A stretch of 64,000 bases of DNA from Weimeria sp002480925 (GCF_052064335.1 NZ_JBQHVU010000002.1:124001-188000); one strand, 5' to 3'; positions 43,698-52,152 are shown, counted from the first letter of the stretch. Notes: generated by a model not told the origin, from the letters alone. Program-made: numbers and translations.

Positions 43698-45061
43698 GCC
43701 TGCCTTTCGTCAATAGGAATATACTTCCTGTGCTCCTTTACAGTCATATATGCAGGTCTCATGATCTTGTCGTGGTGGCAGATCTCCTCCATCCTGTGAG
43801 CCGACCAGCCTGCGATACGGGCGATCGCAAATATAGGTGTGAAAAGCTCCATAGGCAGACCCAGCATCTGATAAACAAATCCGCTGAAGAAGTCAACGTT
43901 AGGGCTTACTCCCTTGTACATCTTCCTCTCCTCTGAGATAATCTGCGGAGCCAGTCTCTCGACAAGAGAGTAAAGGGCGTATTCTTTTTCGTAGCCCTTT
44001 GCCTCAGCAAGCTGTTCTACATAGCCCTGGAAGATCACTGCACGCGGGTCAGAAATGGAGTAAACGGCATGGCCTATACCATAGATAAGACCGGCATGAT
44101 CGAAGGCCTCCTTATGGAGAAGGGCACGCAGATATGCTCCGACCTCCTCCTCGTCTGTCCAGTCCTTTACGTTTTTCTTCAGGTCGGCAAACATCTTTAC
44201 GACCTTGATATTGGCTCCGCCGTGACGTGGTCCCTTGAGGGAGCCTAAGGCCGCAGCTATTGCCGAATATGTATCTGTCCCTGACGATGATACCAGATGA
44301 GTCGTAAATGTAGAGTTATTTCCTCCGCCGTGCTCAGCATGAAGGATAAGGGCTACGTCGAGAAGCTTGGCCTCGAGAGGGGTGAAGCTTGAATCATCCC
44401 TCAGGCAGTGGAGTATATTCTCAGCTGTCGAGTATTCCTTCTTTGGTCTGTGGATGATAAGTGAATCGCCCTTGTCATAGTATCTGTAGGCCTGGTATCC
44501 GTATACAGAAAGCAGTGGGAACATGGCAATAAGCTGTAGGCACTGCCTGAGTACATTCGCCTCTGAGATATCATCAGGATTGTCATCGTATGAATAAAGA
44601 GCAAGGACTGATCTGGCCAGAGAATTCATCATATCGCTCGATGGCTTCTTAAGGATGGAGTCTCTGACGAAATTCTTCGGGAGAGAACGGTATGATGAAA
44701 GAAGCTTTATGAAATCCTTTAGCTGGTCTCTTGTGGGCAGTTCGCCAAAAAGCAGCAGATAGGTAATCTCCTCGAATCCGAAATGATTATCCGGCTTTAT
44801 GTTCTTTACTATATCTGAAACATTGATGCCTCTGTAATAGAGCTCACCCGGTATAGGTACGTTCTTCCCGTCTATGACTCTCTGGGAATTGACCTCGGAA
44901 ATATTTGTGATTCCTACAAGGACTCCCTTTCCGTTAAGGTCACGAAGACCTCTTTTGACCCCGTACTCAGTATAAAGCTCCGGCTTAACATAAGAAGCTT
45001 CCTTCGTGAGGCTTGCGAGTTTTTCTATCTCGGGTGTAATCTTACTGTAGCTCGATGGCAT
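43694..45061 (-). CDS. Citrate synthase
   Basis: 455 residues, in the clostridial size range. It condenses oxaloacetate and acetyl-CoA. Active-site His lie in LHAEHGGGNNSTF (about 243) and YGIGHAVYSISDPRA (about 320), the Asp in NVDFFSGFVYQMLG (about 393), and the CoA-region loop GSLKGPRHGGAN is near 275. A 2-methylcitrate synthase side activity cannot be excluded. ATG 45061 is preceded by GCGAGGTAGAC. It is divergent from pckA, the other oxaloacetate enzyme of the region. Confidence 0.92.
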   Translation of the reverse strand: MPSSYSKITPEIEKLASLTKEASYVKPELYTEYGVKRGLRDLNGKGVLVGITNISEVNSQRVIDGKNVPIPGELYYRGINVSDIVKNIKPDNHFGFEEITYLLLFGELPTRDQLKDFIKLLSSYRSLPKNFVRDSILKKPSSDMMNSLARSVLALYSYDDNPDDISEANVLRQCLQLIAMFPLLSVYGYQAYRYYDKGDSLIIHRPKKEYSTAENILHCLRDDSSFTPLEAKLLDVALILHAEHGGGNNSTFTTHLVSSSGTDTYSAIAAALGSLKGPRHGGANIKVVKMFADLKKNVKDWTDEEEVGAYLRALLHKEAFDHAGLIYGIGHAVYSISDPRAVIFQGYVEQLAEAKGYEKEYALYSLVERLAPQIISEERKMYKGVSPNVDFFSGFVYQMLGLPMELFTPIFAIARIAGWSAHRMEEICHHDKIMRPAYMTVKEHRKYIPIDERQA

Positions 45062-45176
45062 GTCTACCTCGCTTTCTTGACTTGATATTTATAAAAAATC
45101 TATTATATTCTATCATTTTTACAAAACTTTTACAAGATTTGACCGTAGATCCCTGGTATTTATGTAAGGTTTGTTA

Positions 45177-45204
45177 TTGATATTTTTCCTGAATAAGGTA
45201 TAAT
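45177..45204 (+). promoter_or_regulatory. Promoter of pckA
   Basis: TTGATA (45177-45182), 16-bp spacer, TATAAT (45199-45204), 47 bp before the start codon. The 190-bp divergent region with citrate synthase shows no other clear operator. Confidence 0.7.
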
Positions 45205-45251
45205 GTAATCCGGTACCTGATTAAAAACAATTCACGAAAGAGGTTATTTTA

Positions 45252-46862
45252 ATGGCTAACATTGATCTGACACAGTACGGAATCACAGGCACAACCGATA
45301 TAGTGTACAATCCTTCATACGAGGATCTGTACAAGCTTGAGACGGACTCTTCTCTTGAAGGGTATGAGGTTGGCCACAAGACTGAGCTTGGAGCTGTTGA
45401 CGTATTCACAGGAATCTACACCGGACGTTCTCCTAAGGACAAGTTCATAGTAATGGATGAGAATTCCAAGGACACAGTATGGTGGAATACTCCTGAGTAT
45501 CCTAATGATAACCATGCTGCTTCTAAGGAAGCATGGACAGCTGTAAAGGATATCGCCAAGAAGGAGCTCTCCAATAAGAAGCTTTATGTCATCGATGGTT
45601 TCTGCGGTGCCAACAAGGATACAAGGATGGCTGTACGTTTCATAATGGAGGTCGCATGGCAGGCTCATTTCGTTAAGAACATGTTCATCCGTCCTACAGA
45701 AGAAGAGCAGGCAAACTTCAAGCCTGATTTCATCGTATACAACGCTTCAAAGGCAAAGGTTGAGAACTACAAAGAGCTTGGTCTTAACTCAGAGACAGCT
45801 GTAGTATTCAACATCACAAGCCATGAGCAGGTCATCATCAATACCTGGTACGGCGGCGAGATGAAGAAGGGCATGTTCTCAATGATGAACTATTACCTTC
45901 CTCTGAAGGGCATAGCTTCAATGCACTGCTCAGCAAACACAGATTACAACGGCGAGCATACATCTATCTTCTTCGGACTTTCAGGAACAGGAAAGACCAC
46001 ACTTTCAACTGATCCTAAGAGACTTCTGATCGGTGATGACGAGCACGGCTGGGACGATAACGGAGTATTCAACCTCGAGGGAGGCTGCTACGCAAAGGTT
46101 ATCGACCTGGATAAGGATGCTGAGCCTGATATCTACGGAGCTATCAAGAGAGACGCACTTCTCGAGAACGTTACTGTAGATGATGCTTCAGGAAAGCTTG
46201 ACTTCAGCGATAAGTCTGTAACAGAGAATACAAGAGTTTCTTATCCTATCTACCATATCGAGAAGATCGTTAAGCCTATCTCTCACGGACCGGCTGCAGA
46301 GAACGTTATCTTCCTTTCAGCAGATGCATTTGGAGTACTTCCTCCTGTATCTATCCTTACACCTGAGCAGACCAAGTATTACTTCCTTTCAGGATTTACT
46401 GCAAAGCTTGCCGGAACAGAGAGAGGAATTACTGAGCCTACTCCTACATTCTCAGCTTGCTTCGGACAGGCCTTCCTCGAGCTTCATCCTACAAAGTACG
46501 CTGAAGAGCTCGTCAAGAAGATGAACAAGAGCGGCGCTAAGGCTTATCTTGTTAATACAGGATGGAACGGAACTGGAAAGAGAATTTCTATCAAGGATAC
46601 CAGAGGCATCATCACAGCTATCCAGAACGGTGATGTTGACAAGGCTCCTACTAAGAAGATTCCTTACTTCGACTTCGAGGTTCCGACAGAGCTTCCAGGC
46701 GTAGACCCGGCTATCCTCGATCCTCGTGATACTTACAAGGATGCATCTGAGTGGGATGAGAAGGCTAAGGACCTCGCACAGAGATTCATCAAGAACTTCA
46801 AGAAGTATGAAGGCAACGACGCCGGCAAGGCACTTGTTCCAGCAGGCCCTCACCTCGACTGA
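45252..46862 (+). CDS. pckA: Phosphoenolpyruvate carboxykinase (ATP)
   Basis: 536 residues, full length. It interconverts oxaloacetate plus ATP and PEP plus CO2; in rumen and gut anaerobes often in the carboxylating direction. Motifs: GVDVFTGIYTGRSPKDKF-type segment (TGIYTGRSPKDKF near 55), CSANTDYNG (about 226), kinase P-loop FFGLSGTGKTTLSTD (about 238), IGDDEHGWDD (about 260) and NTGWNGTGKRISIKDTRG (about 435). The codon choice (ATC, few ATA) differs from many neighbours, as expected for a highly expressed gene. Its stop codon overlaps the first REP palindrome. Fragments of a diverged second pckA occur at 49348 and 52288. Confidence 0.97.
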   Translation: MANIDLTQYGITGTTDIVYNPSYEDLYKLETDSSLEGYEVGHKTELGAVDVFTGIYTGRSPKDKFIVMDENSKDTVWWNTPEYPNDNHAASKEAWTAVKDIAKKELSNKKLYVIDGFCGANKDTRMAVRFIMEVAWQAHFVKNMFIRPTEEEQANFKPDFIVYNASKAKVENYKELGLNSETAVVFNITSHEQVIINTWYGGEMKKGMFSMMNYYLPLKGIASMHCSANTDYNGEHTSIFFGLSGTGKTTLSTDPKRLLIGDDEHGWDDNGVFNLEGGCYAKVIDLDKDAEPDIYGAIKRDALLENVTVDDASGKLDFSDKSVTENTRVSYPIYHIEKIVKPISHGPAAENVIFLSADAFGVLPPVSILTPEQTKYYFLSGFTAKLAGTERGITEPTPTFSACFGQAFLELHPTKYAEELVKKMNKSGAKAYLVNTGWNGTGKRISIKDTRGIITAIQNGDVDKAPTKKIPYFDFEVPTELPGVDPAILDPRDTYKDASEWDEKAKDLAQRFIKNFKKYEGNDAGKALVPAGPHLD

Positions 46863-46891
46863 TGAAAAAAGGGACAGGTCCATTTTTCATC
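46861..46891 (+). repeat. REP palindrome R1
   Basis: GATGAAAAAA-GGGACAGGTCC-ATTTTTCATC, an imperfect palindrome that forms a long hairpin. It overlaps the pckA stop codon. Its plus orientation is shared with R2; R3 and R4 are inverted. Confidence 0.85.
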
Positions 46892-46912
46892 TTTTTCGAA
46901 CAATAAGATCGC

Positions 46913-46948
46913 AGCAGAGACCCCACGTGGGTCTCTGTTTTTTTTCTT
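46913..46948 (+). terminator. Terminator of pckA
   Basis: CAGAGACCC, loop CACGT, GGGTCTCTG followed by eight T. Confidence 0.9.
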
Positions 46949-46972
46949 GACATACTTCCCTCTACATACTAT

Positions 46973-47002
46973 GATGAAAAAGGAACAGGTCCATTTTTCA
47001 TC
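46973..47002 (+). repeat. REP palindrome R2
   Basis: GATGAAAAA-GGAACAGGTCC-ATTTTTCATC, same orientation as R1, 58 bp before the RAYT start codon. Confidence 0.85.
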
Positions 47003-47059
47003 TTTTTATCAGATGGATGGGTGGAGTCTTTAATCAAGCATTGAGGAGGGGAGAGTGCT

Positions 47060-47800
47060 ATGTCAAGGATAGCCAGACAAAAAAGCAGTACAGGGTACTA
47101 TCATGTGATCCTAAGAGGGGTCGCAAAGCAGATCATTTTCGAAGACAGATCAGACAGATTTTTTTTCATCAATATCATGAAAAAATACATCACAGCATCG
47201 GGTCAGAGCCTTGTATGCTATTGTCTTATGGAGAACCATGTCCACCTGCTCATTTATGACAGAACGGACGCAATCTCATTGGTGATGCAAAAAATAGGAG
47301 GATGTTATTCAATGTATTTTAACAACAAATACGACAGGACGGGGCATCTCTTCCAGAACCGTTTTCTGAGTGAGGTGGTCGAGAATGACAGATACCTCGT
47401 GACAGTTTTTCGCTACATCCTGAATAATCCGTCCAAAGCAGGTATCTGCGCTGCATCAGAATACGAATGGAGCAGCTACGGCCTGTACGGCGGCCGGGAC
47501 GGGTTTATAGACACGTCAGAGATAGAGAGGATCATAGGCGGTCCTGATGCATATGAGAGTTTTATAGCAGCTTCAAATGAAGATGACTGCCTGGAGTACA
47601 CAGGCTATATTCATGATGATCAGTGGGTGGAGCGAAGGATAAGAGAGATTCTGGGGGTTGTCTCAGGCAATGAGGTAAAAGCATATGATAAGAAAAGAAG
47701 AAACGCTGCAATCTCACAGCTCAGGTCGGGAGGCCTTACTATAAAGCAGATAGAGCGGCATACCGGAATAAGCCGCGGAGTGATTCAGAAACTCAGATAA
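47060..47800 (+). CDS. REP-associated tyrosine transposase (RAYT, Y1_Tnp family)
   Basis: 246 residues. It belongs to the IS200/IS605-related Y1 family that handles REP hairpins. The metal-binding HUH pair is in CYCLMENHVHLLIYD (about 56-70), and the catalytic Tyr is expected in the FQNRFLSEVVENDRYLVTVFRYILNNP-type region (core NDRYLVTVFRYILNNP, about 110-125). The opening SRIARQKSSTGYYHVILRG is typical. A C-terminal helix-turn-helix like stretch (GLTIKQIERHTGISRGVIQK) may read DNA. Inverted REP copies flank it: R1 and R2 before, R3 after. SD GAGGAGGGGAGAG precedes ATG 47060. Confidence 0.92.
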   Translation: MSRIARQKSSTGYYHVILRGVAKQIIFEDRSDRFFFINIMKKYITASGQSLVCYCLMENHVHLLIYDRTDAISLVMQKIGGCYSMYFNNKYDRTGHLFQNRFLSEVVENDRYLVTVFRYILNNPSKAGICAASEYEWSSYGLYGGRDGFIDTSEIERIIGGPDAYESFIAASNEDDCLEYTGYIHDDQWVERRIREILGVVSGNEVKAYDKKRRNAAISQLRSGGLTIKQIERHTGISRGVIQKLR

Positions 47801-47803
47801 AAA

Positions 47804-47834
47804 GATGAAAAATGGACCTGTCCCTTTTTTCATC
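47804..47834 (-). repeat. REP palindrome R3
   Basis: GATGAAAAATGGACC-TGTCCCTTTTTTCATC, the inverted form of R1/R2, 3 bp after the RAYT stop codon. Confidence 0.85.
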
Positions 47835-47872
47835 TTTGTGATAGACTGTTGGCAGACAGGAGGTGCATAGTG

Positions 47873-49264
47873 ATGAATGATGTCAATTCTTCTACAGTGT
47901 TCGGGGAGAAGATTCTAAAGATTGTACGAAGCAACTCGTCGCCGAAGGTAAAGTCAGAAGACCTGAAGGACTTCCATGCCGGAGATATAGCAGCGGCGAT
48001 GAGTGGGATGTCCGAGAAGGAAAGAGGCATCATCTACCGGCTGCTTGATATCGACACCCTGTCTGAGGTGTTCGAGTATGCGGACGAGGATGCCCTGAAG
48101 TATATCGGAGAGCTGGATCCAAAGAAAGCGGCTCAGGTACTCGAGAGGATGGAACCGGATGATGCGGTAGATCTTCTAAAAGCGTCAGATCCGAAGCAGA
48201 GCAGAGCCTTTATAGAGTTGATGGATTCCGATGCGAAGAAGGATATCATGGCTCTTGCGGCATACGATGAGGATACTATCGGAAGCCGAATGACTACGAA
48301 CTTCGTGACTGTAGGAAATTCACTCACGATACAGGAAGCTATGAAGTCTGTGGTATCTCAGGCGGCAGAGCATGATAATGTATCGGTCATCTACATCCTG
48401 GATGAACATGGCGTCTATGACGGGGCCCTGGATCTAAAGGATCTGATTGTAGCCAGGCAGAAAACACCACTTGAGGAAATCGTCTCGACGACCTATCCGT
48501 ATGTGTACGCAGATGAGAAAATAGAGGATTGCCTGCCTACCTTAAAGGACTATTCAGAGGAATCGATTCCAGTCCTCTCTGATGATAATCATATCCTGGG
48601 AGTTGTAACACTGCAGGACGTCATGGAGACTATGGATGACGAGATGAACGAGGACTATGCAAAGCTCGGCGGACTCTCGGCAGAGGAGGATCTGGAGGAA
48701 CCGGTGAAGCTTAGCATGAAGAAGCGCCTGCCATGGCTGATGCTTCTGATGTATCTGGGGCTTATAGTATCATCGGTAGTCGGTATGTATGAGCAGGTGG
48801 TAGCGAAGCTTACGATGATTATGGCATTCCAGTCGATGATACTTGATATGTCGGGAAATGTCGGCACGCAGTCGCTTGCCGTGACGATCAGGGTGCTGAT
48901 GGATGAGAAGCTTACAGGGAAGCAGAAGGCAGGACTTGTTTTCAAGGAGATGAGGGTAGGCTTTCTAAATGGAGCAGTGCTGGGCATTCTGGCACTGGGT
49001 ACGATAGGCGCCTATATCATGCTGATACGTAAATATCCGGCGCCGATGGCATTTGCAGTTTCCGCCTGCATCGGTATCTCCCTTATCGTGGCGATGACGA
49101 TCTCAAGCCTTGTCGGAACCGGAGTACCTATCTTCTTTAAAAAGATAAAAATAGACCCGGCAGTAGCATCCGGGCCGCTCATCACGACGATTACAGACCT
49201 CGTCGGAGTGGTGACCTACTACAGTCTGGCATGGTTTATGTTGATACATGTACTGCATATGTGA
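47873..49264 (+). CDS. mgtE: Magnesium transporter MgtE
   Basis: 463 residues from ATG 47873, behind AGGAGGTG; a GTG 3 bp upstream is possible. Typical order: N-terminal superhelical Mg-sensing domain (about 20-130, with LDPKKAAQVLERMEPDDAVDLL-type core LERMEPDDAVDLL), two CBS domains (about 135-260) and five membrane segments (about 285-460). The pore region LDMSGNVGTQSLAVTIR (about 330) and GVPIFFKKIKIDPAVASGP-type segment (core KIDPAVASGPLITTITD, near 427) are diagnostic. It is a Mg2+ channel gated by internal Mg2+. It lies between REP elements R3 and R4. Confidence 0.95.
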   Translation: MNDVNSSTVFGEKILKIVRSNSSPKVKSEDLKDFHAGDIAAAMSGMSEKERGIIYRLLDIDTLSEVFEYADEDALKYIGELDPKKAAQVLERMEPDDAVDLLKASDPKQSRAFIELMDSDAKKDIMALAAYDEDTIGSRMTTNFVTVGNSLTIQEAMKSVVSQAAEHDNVSVIYILDEHGVYDGALDLKDLIVARQKTPLEEIVSTTYPYVYADEKIEDCLPTLKDYSEESIPVLSDDNHILGVVTLQDVMETMDDEMNEDYAKLGGLSAEEDLEEPVKLSMKKRLPWLMLLMYLGLIVSSVVGMYEQVVAKLTMIMAFQSMILDMSGNVGTQSLAVTIRVLMDEKLTGKQKAGLVFKEMRVGFLNGAVLGILALGTIGAYIMLIRKYPAPMAFAVSACIGISLIVAMTISSLVGTGVPIFFKKIKIDPAVASGPLITTITDLVGVVTYYSLAWFMLIHVLHM

Positions 49265-49267
49265 AAA

Positions 49268-49302
49268 AATCCCCTCCTAAAGGAGGGGATGATTTTTAGA
49301 CT
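49268..49302 (+). terminator. Terminator of mgtE
   Basis: ATCCCCTCC, loop TAAA, GGAGGGGAT, then GATTTTTA. Confidence 0.85.
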
Positions 49303-49317
49303 AAATCAGATAAAAAA

Positions 49318-49347
49318 GATGAAAAATGGACCTGTCCCTTTTTTCAT
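49318..49347 (-). repeat. REP palindrome R4, joined to a pckA fragment
   Basis: GATGAAAAATGGACC-TGTCCCTTTTTTCAT in the same orientation as R3. The last C of the palindrome is missing, and the pckA fragment starts at the next base. Confidence 0.85.
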
Positions 49348-49443
49348 GGAACAGAGAGAGGCATCACTGCTATCCAGAGCGGTGACGTTGACAAGGCTCC
49401 TACAAAGAAGATTCCTTACTTCGACTTCGAGGTTCCGACAGAT
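49348..49443 (+). pseudogene. pckA fragment (C-terminal region remnant)
   Basis: About 95 bp align with intact pckA around 46600-46695. In frame it reads TAIQSGDVDKAPTKKIPYF and on to FDFEVPTD with a stop, matching TAIQNGDVDKAPTKKIPYF of PckA. Several third positions differ (GACGTT for GATGTT, CCTACA for CCTACT), so it comes from a diverged allele rather than a fresh copy. The first bases (GGAACAGAGAGAGG) resemble a site 190 bp earlier in pckA, which suggests an internal deletion. Confidence 0.85.
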
Positions 49444-49456
49444 TGACTGACCGAAA

Positions 49457-49570
49457 GCTTGTAGATTAGAACAAGCGATAGCGAAGTTCGAATCATAAGC
49501 GAGGCCGTTCTGTGAGATTAGTGAATGCGAGCCGTAGGCGATGCATGAACTTAGCGAACAGAACCTCCTT
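49457..49570 (+). repeat. Structured repeat element, copy B (two-arm, covarying)
   Basis: A 114-base element of the same design as copy A at 24384. Arm 1: GCTTGT (49457-49462) pairs with ATAAGC (49495-49500), with GAT/ATC and GAAC/GTTC inside. Arm 2: GAGG-CC-GTTCTGT (49501-49513) pairs with ACAGAAC-CT-CCTT (49558-49570), with AGT/ACT, a GA/GA step, ATGC/GCAT, a GA/GAT step and GCC/GGC inside. The bulges and GA steps are kept while the paired bases change together. It follows the pckA fragment and is followed by a terminator hairpin. Confidence 0.75.
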
Positions 49571-49584
49571 ACTATAATGATCCG

Positions 49585-49617
49585 GGACCGCCAGATAATT
49601 CTGGCGGTCCTTTTTTT
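49585..49617 (+). terminator. Terminator downstream of structured repeat B
   Basis: GGACCGCCAGA, loop TAAT, TCTGGCGGTCC followed by seven T. There is no intact plus-strand gene between the mgtE terminator and this one, so it may end a transcript holding the structured element or a lost gene. The rest of 49618-49710 shows nothing recognisable. Confidence 0.85.
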
Positions 49618-49709
49618 GCGCCCAAAGACCGTTTCTGTCCTGAAATAAAAATAAACGAAGCCTTTCCGGCGCCCACAAAGAAGGTACCGCTGGCGAAGAT
49701 CTAAGAGAG

Positions 49710-49745
49710 AAAAACTCCGCTGTGAGGGAAACCCCGCAGCGGAGC
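49710..49745 (-). terminator. Terminator of the chemosensor gene
   Basis: On the minus strand CTCCGCTG, a loop of about 14 bases, CAGCGGAG, then TTTTTCTC. Confidence 0.75.
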
Positions 49746-49757
49746 GTTCTGTTTTTA

Positions 49758-50697
49758 TCAGAGTGTTGAAAGCTCTTCAAGCTTATCCTTGATCTGTGCC
49801 GCAGTTTCGAGAAGCGTCTGTACTGAAGCCGCTATCTGCTGAGCGGCTGCTGCCAGATCTGTAGTCTTGTCATTTACGCCATTTATAGTTTCCTGAAGAT
49901 TCTGCGCGTCCTGAGTCAGCCTGCTAACGGAATCTATTGCCCTGGACTGGCTCTCATTGCTCTTGTTTGCGGTGTCAGAGGATTCAGTGGCGAGAGAATT
50001 GATCTGCTCCGCGACGACAGCAAAGCCTCTTCCTGCATCACCGGCCCTGGCTGCCTCTATGCTGGCGTTTAACGCGAGCAGGTTGGTCTGCTTTGCTATG
50101 TCTACTACCTCAGCATTGTTCTTTTCAAGCTCATCAAAGATGGTGTTGATCTCGTTCATTGAGGTTACGAGGCTGTCGCAGAATTTGCTGACATCGACCA
50201 TATCCGAGGAGATTTCGGTGCTCTTCTGAGCGTTGTTGTCATTTCCGGCAGACATATTGTCGATGGCCTGGTAGAGCTTATCGAACTCATCATTGATATC
50301 TGTGATGGTTGTCTGGATCTTATCATTCTGGGCTGAGATCGTATTTTTCTCTTCAGTAACCTCTTTGGCAAGAGCCGAAGCTTTTTCTCTGCCCTTTTCT
50401 ACCAGCTGCTTTGTGTAGAAGACACAGTTTTCCTTGCGGTTGAAGCCATTGTAGATGGCGTCGGCCATTTTTTCACAGGTATCATATCCACAGCAGGAGC
50501 AGTTTATCTGGCGGCTTTCTGTTGTGGTTTTTTGCATGTCGTTATAGATATCGTTACGCTCTGCTTCTGTAGGGATTCTGAATGCTGCCTCTGCCGAACG
50601 GTCAGTGTATTTTCTCAGGTAATCATTCAGGTCGAGGTTTTTGAACTGCTCGTTAAATTTCTTTAACCTCTGTGCAGGAGACAGCTTTCTGCCCCCA
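49758..50697 (-). pseudogene. Chemosensor C-terminal half: Fe-S domain plus MCP signalling domain, out of frame with its N-terminal half
   Basis: The frame is open from 50795, but clear family sequence starts near 50697 (KLSPAQRLKKFNEQFKNLDL). It has a Cys-rich Fe-S module CSCCGYDTCEKMADAIYNGF with a later Cys, as in CODH/Rnf-type 4Fe-4S domains, then a coiled coil and an MCP signalling tip with IAKQTNLLALNASIEAARAG and GRGFAVVAEQINSLA. No membrane segment, so it is a soluble receptor part that would contact CheA/CheW. It continues the hydrogenase-like protein encoded just upstream but in the +1 frame. A one-base insertion in GGGGG near 50697 would explain the break. Programmed frameshifting or a sequencing error are alternatives. 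Confidence 0.8.
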
Positions 50698-51702
50698 GGC
50701 TGTCTTTTTGTCCTTCTTTGAATCCTCCCTGATATCCAGAAGGGAACTGTACACATCGTCGTCCTCTGCCTTGTCAGCTTCGCAGCCTGTTCCATACAGA
50801 CAGCCCTGGCTGCAGTTCAGGACATCGTAGAACAGATACTTTGAGGTGCCATTCGCTATTTTTTTCCTGTTGTTCGCGAGGAAATTATAGAGATGCTTTT
50901 CGCCCTCCATCTGGCGGACATACACGTTATTACCCAGGAACCAGTAGACATTCTCTTTAAGGCCGCCTGGCATAGGATAGATAGAACCCAGGCCGTATTC
51001 TACCTCATCTGTGGCATCGCCGGACATGATCCCGTGCTCTCTTACATATTTCATCATGTGGTCAAAAGTGACATTGTAGCTTACATAGCCGCCGTTGTTC
51101 GGATCCGTGATCTCGTACTTCTTCGCGATGCATGGGCCTATAAAGGCGAGCTTATCTGTGATTCCCATCTGCTTTCTGACATAGATAGCAGCGCACATCA
51201 TAGGACTCTGTACAGGGAAAAGCTTTGGCAGAAGCGTCGGCTCATAATGCTCAATGTAGCGGACTAAAGCCGGGCACGGCTGAGAAATACCGCCGAGGAA
51301 ATTATGCTTTGCTATGTAATTCAGGTATCCCCATGTACAGATATCAGCTCCGAATGAAACGCTGATGATATGATTTACTCCAAGCTTTTTTAAGCCACCG
51401 AGAACCTGGCCATATTCTTTCGGGTAATTGGCCTTGAACGCAGGTGCTAAAAGAATCGAAATCTTTTCTCCCTTAGCGAGATCTGCGAAAAACGCATCAG
51501 TATCATCATAGAATTCCCTTGCGTTATGCTCGCACGCGTCGAAACAGGAGCCGCAGGCCACGCACCTGTCCGGATCTACATCGATCCTGTTTGCTCCGTC
51601 CTTTTCTACTGAATAATTCGCGCCTATGCACGGACAAACCCTGACACACTTATTGCATCCAATACAGTTATCATTGGTATAAACTACCTGACTATCACCC
51701 AT
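50653..51702 (-). CDS. [FeFe]-hydrogenase-like sensory domain with ferredoxin module (N-terminal half of a chemosensor)
   Basis: 349 residues from ATG 51702 (GGAGGGTGAA upstream). Residues 10-70 hold two 4Fe-4S motifs: CIGCNKCVRVCPCIGANYS and CVACGSCFDACEHNARE. An H-cluster-like domain follows with altered motifs: SQPCPALVRYIE (place of TSCCPAW), IGPCIAKKYEI (place of MPCxxKxxE) and LNCSQGCLYGTGCE (place of the ExMxCxxGCxxGG motif). This is the pattern of putative sensory, non-bulk hydrogenases. The last 15 residues (AVSCTEVKEI and before) are out of frame with relatives; in the +1 frame the protein runs on into an Fe-S/MCP module. Together they would be one redox or H2-sensing chemoreceptor of about 670 residues. 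Confidence 0.82.
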   Translation of the reverse strand: MGDSQVVYTNDNCIGCNKCVRVCPCIGANYSVEKDGANRIDVDPDRCVACGSCFDACEHNAREFYDDTDAFFADLAKGEKISILLAPAFKANYPKEYGQVLGGLKKLGVNHIISVSFGADICTWGYLNYIAKHNFLGGISQPCPALVRYIEHYEPTLLPKLFPVQSPMMCAAIYVRKQMGITDKLAFIGPCIAKKYEITDPNNGGYVSYNVTFDHMMKYVREHGIMSGDATDEVEYGLGSIYPMPGGLKENVYWFLGNNVYVRQMEGEKHLYNFLANNRKKIANGTSKYLFYDVLNCSQGCLYGTGCEADKAEDDDVYSSLLDIREDSKKDKKTAWGQKAVSCTEVKEI

Positions 51703-51848
51703 TTCACCCTCCAGATACATGGTCAATAAATTGTAAAGTACATGATTTATTTAATTTTAATATTTCTACTGTTCATTTACAAGGGAAAAAATTTAAAAAC
51801 ATGTCATTTTTTTGCGGAATTGGTGCCGCGAATAGTAAAGCATAGATA

Positions 51849-52067
51849 AAAAAACACTCAGAGAGCAGGCCCGCATTCTTGACTCCTAGCGCGCAGCCAG
51901 GTGGGTTGCCGCAACAGACCTTCAGCCCTCTACTGGAAGCGGGGCGAACCCGAACTTCTCTGCACAAGTGCATACACCGAAGCCCGACATCCGGCCTGTT
52001 ATATAGGGATCCCGATTTAAAGTAATTGTAGGTTCAAAAACTACGGGAAAACGAGCTCTCTGAGCTT
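51849..52067 (-). ncRNA. ssrS: 6S RNA, copy 1
   Basis: Minus strand. Promoter TTGATT (52102-52097), 17-bp spacer, TAAAAT (52079-52074). The closing stem is CTCAGAGAG near the 5' end with CTCTCTGAG at 51857-51866, directly followed by GTGTTTTTTT, which acts as terminator. The core carries GTGTATGCACTTGTGCAGAG, CTGTTGCGGCAACCCACCTG and CGCTAGGAGTCAAGAATGCG, which I recall from clostridial 6S RNAs. 6S RNA binds RNA polymerase holoenzyme as a promoter mimic. Core sequence is nearly the same as copy 2. Naming relies on memory of the family; the RNA gene itself is well supported by promoter, stem and terminator. Confidence 0.72.
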
Positions 52068-52073
52068 AATTCT

Positions 52074-52152
52074 ATTTTAGCCTTTATACCTTGAAAAATC
52101 AACAGCAAATTCCCAGCAGATATCTGACAACAGAGGCGTTTTCGATTATCCT
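52074..52152. promoter_or_regulatory. Divergent promoters: 6S copy 1 (minus) and relic pheS promoter (plus)
   Basis: Minus: TTGATT/17/TAAAAT as above. Plus: CTGACA (52124-52129), 17-bp spacer, TATCCT (52147-52152), which aligns with TTGACA/TATTCT before intact pheS and is weaker by two bases. Confidence 0.6.

Noticed and set aside
51849..52067. T-box leader for pheS (AGGTGGGTTGCCGC resembles a T-box AGGGTGGNACCGCG on the plus strand)
   Set aside because: The promoter, closing stem and T-run terminator are all on the minus strand, pointing away from pheS. No specifier or terminator/antiterminator lies before pheS in the right direction.
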